Source: an uncultured Clostridia bacterium
GTDB taxonomy: Bacteria; Bacillota; Clostridia; Oscillospirales; Ruminococcaceae
Direction: 5' to 3'
Assembly: GCA_947385505.1 (NCBI GenBank)
Contig: CANDLP010000187.1
Coordinates: 1 to 5,402 of the forward strand
Length of the DNA: 5,402 nt
A model generated the notes under the pieces. That model saw nothing but the letters and a program-made list of their open reading frames with translations, made no database searches and was not told where the DNA came from. Of the stretch, positions 5,291 to 5,402 are shown piece by piece. Made by a program: the position numbers and the translations under genes. How positions within the stretch are numbered: position 1 is the first letter of the stretch; every line of letters starts with the position of its first letter.

Positions 5291-5402
5291 AAGGGCCAAC
5301 TGGTGGCTGGCGTCTCCCAACGCGGCGAATACCACCAACTTTTGTAACGTCAACAACAACGGCAACTCCAACAACAACGGTGCCAGCAATTCTAATGGCG
5401 TA
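5291..5402 (+). repeat. DGR template repeat (TR), cut by window end
   Basis: This noncoding copy of the VR is the RNA template for the reverse transcriptase. In the register of the target gene it contains 14 AAY (Asn) codons, including AAC-AAC-AAC at 5352-5360 and at 5370-5378. It holds 34 adenines, 28 of them in the first two positions of those AAY codons. AAY templates allow many amino acids but no stop codon under adenine mutagenesis. Similarity to VR begins at or near 5291, and flanking bases 5289-5290 already differ. The repeat should extend past the window, probably about 20-30 bases further if VR reaches the target stop. Confidence 0.95.

Larger units (their letters stand above)
3895..5402 (+). 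other. Diversity-generating retroelement (3' truncated by window)
   Basis: The cassette holds the target gene with a C-terminal variable repeat, an Avd-position gene and a downstream template repeat, in the common order target-avd-TR-RT. The reverse transcriptase gene, which would copy TR RNA into adenine-mutagenised cDNA for transfer into VR, is not in the window and is expected just after it. The assignment rests mainly on the adenine-restricted VR/TR differences, which no other known process produces in this pattern. Confidence 0.92.

Noticed and set aside
4611..5402. VR/TR pair as an ordinary gene duplication or recombination repeat
   Set aside because: Random drift would not place 15 of 17 differences on adenines of one copy and all in the first two positions of AAY codons.

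Overview
The window is a compact, single-strand (+) stretch of a siphovirus-type phage or prophage. It runs from the end of the tail tape measure gene into the baseplate and receptor-binding region, and closes inside a diversity-generating retroelement (DGR). The Dit and Gp37-like/Tal-like families, strong AGGAG-type ribosome binding sites and moderate GC with A/T-rich wobble suggest a phage of a Gram-positive anaerobe such as a gut Bacillota. A spirochaete (Treponema-like) host, where DGRs are also common, cannot be excluded from the sequence alone. No host chromosomal gene, tRNA, integrase or attachment site is visible.

Layout: (1) 2-334, C-terminus of the tape measure protein. (2) 335-1255, distal tail (Dit) protein, whose ATG directly follows the tape measure stop. 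(3) 1257-2354, Gp37-like/Tal-like minor tail protein. (4) 2354-3880, one baseplate/fibre-type reading frame split by an in-frame TAA at 2636-2638 into a 94-residue N-terminal piece and a 409-residue C-terminal piece. (5) 3895-4743, the DGR target, a 282-residue receptor-binding-like protein whose last about 40 residues are the variable repeat (VR). (6) 4774-5265, a small helical basic protein in the position of a DGR accessory variability determinant (Avd). (7) 5291 to the window end, the template repeat (TR), cut off by the window edge. The reverse transcriptase expected next lies outside.

The central evidence is the alignment of VR 4611-4722 with TR 5291-5402, a constant offset of 680 bases. 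There are 17 mismatches in 112 bases, and 15 of them fall on TR adenines. All 15 lie in the first two positions of AAY (Asn) codons, and 11 of the 14 AAY codons have been changed. This is the hallmark of adenine-specific mutagenic retrohoming. In the inferred working model, Dit and the Gp37-like protein form the tail tip hub, the split protein is an upper baseplate or fibre component, and the DGR target is displayed at the tip, where its lectin-like C-terminus is diversified to change receptor specificity.

Other points: a perfect 10-bp terminator-like inverted repeat inside the Avd-like gene, a 7-bp hairpin at the end of the split baseplate gene just before the target's ribosome binding site, two non-adenine VR/TR differences, and a block of eight unmutated adenines within VR.
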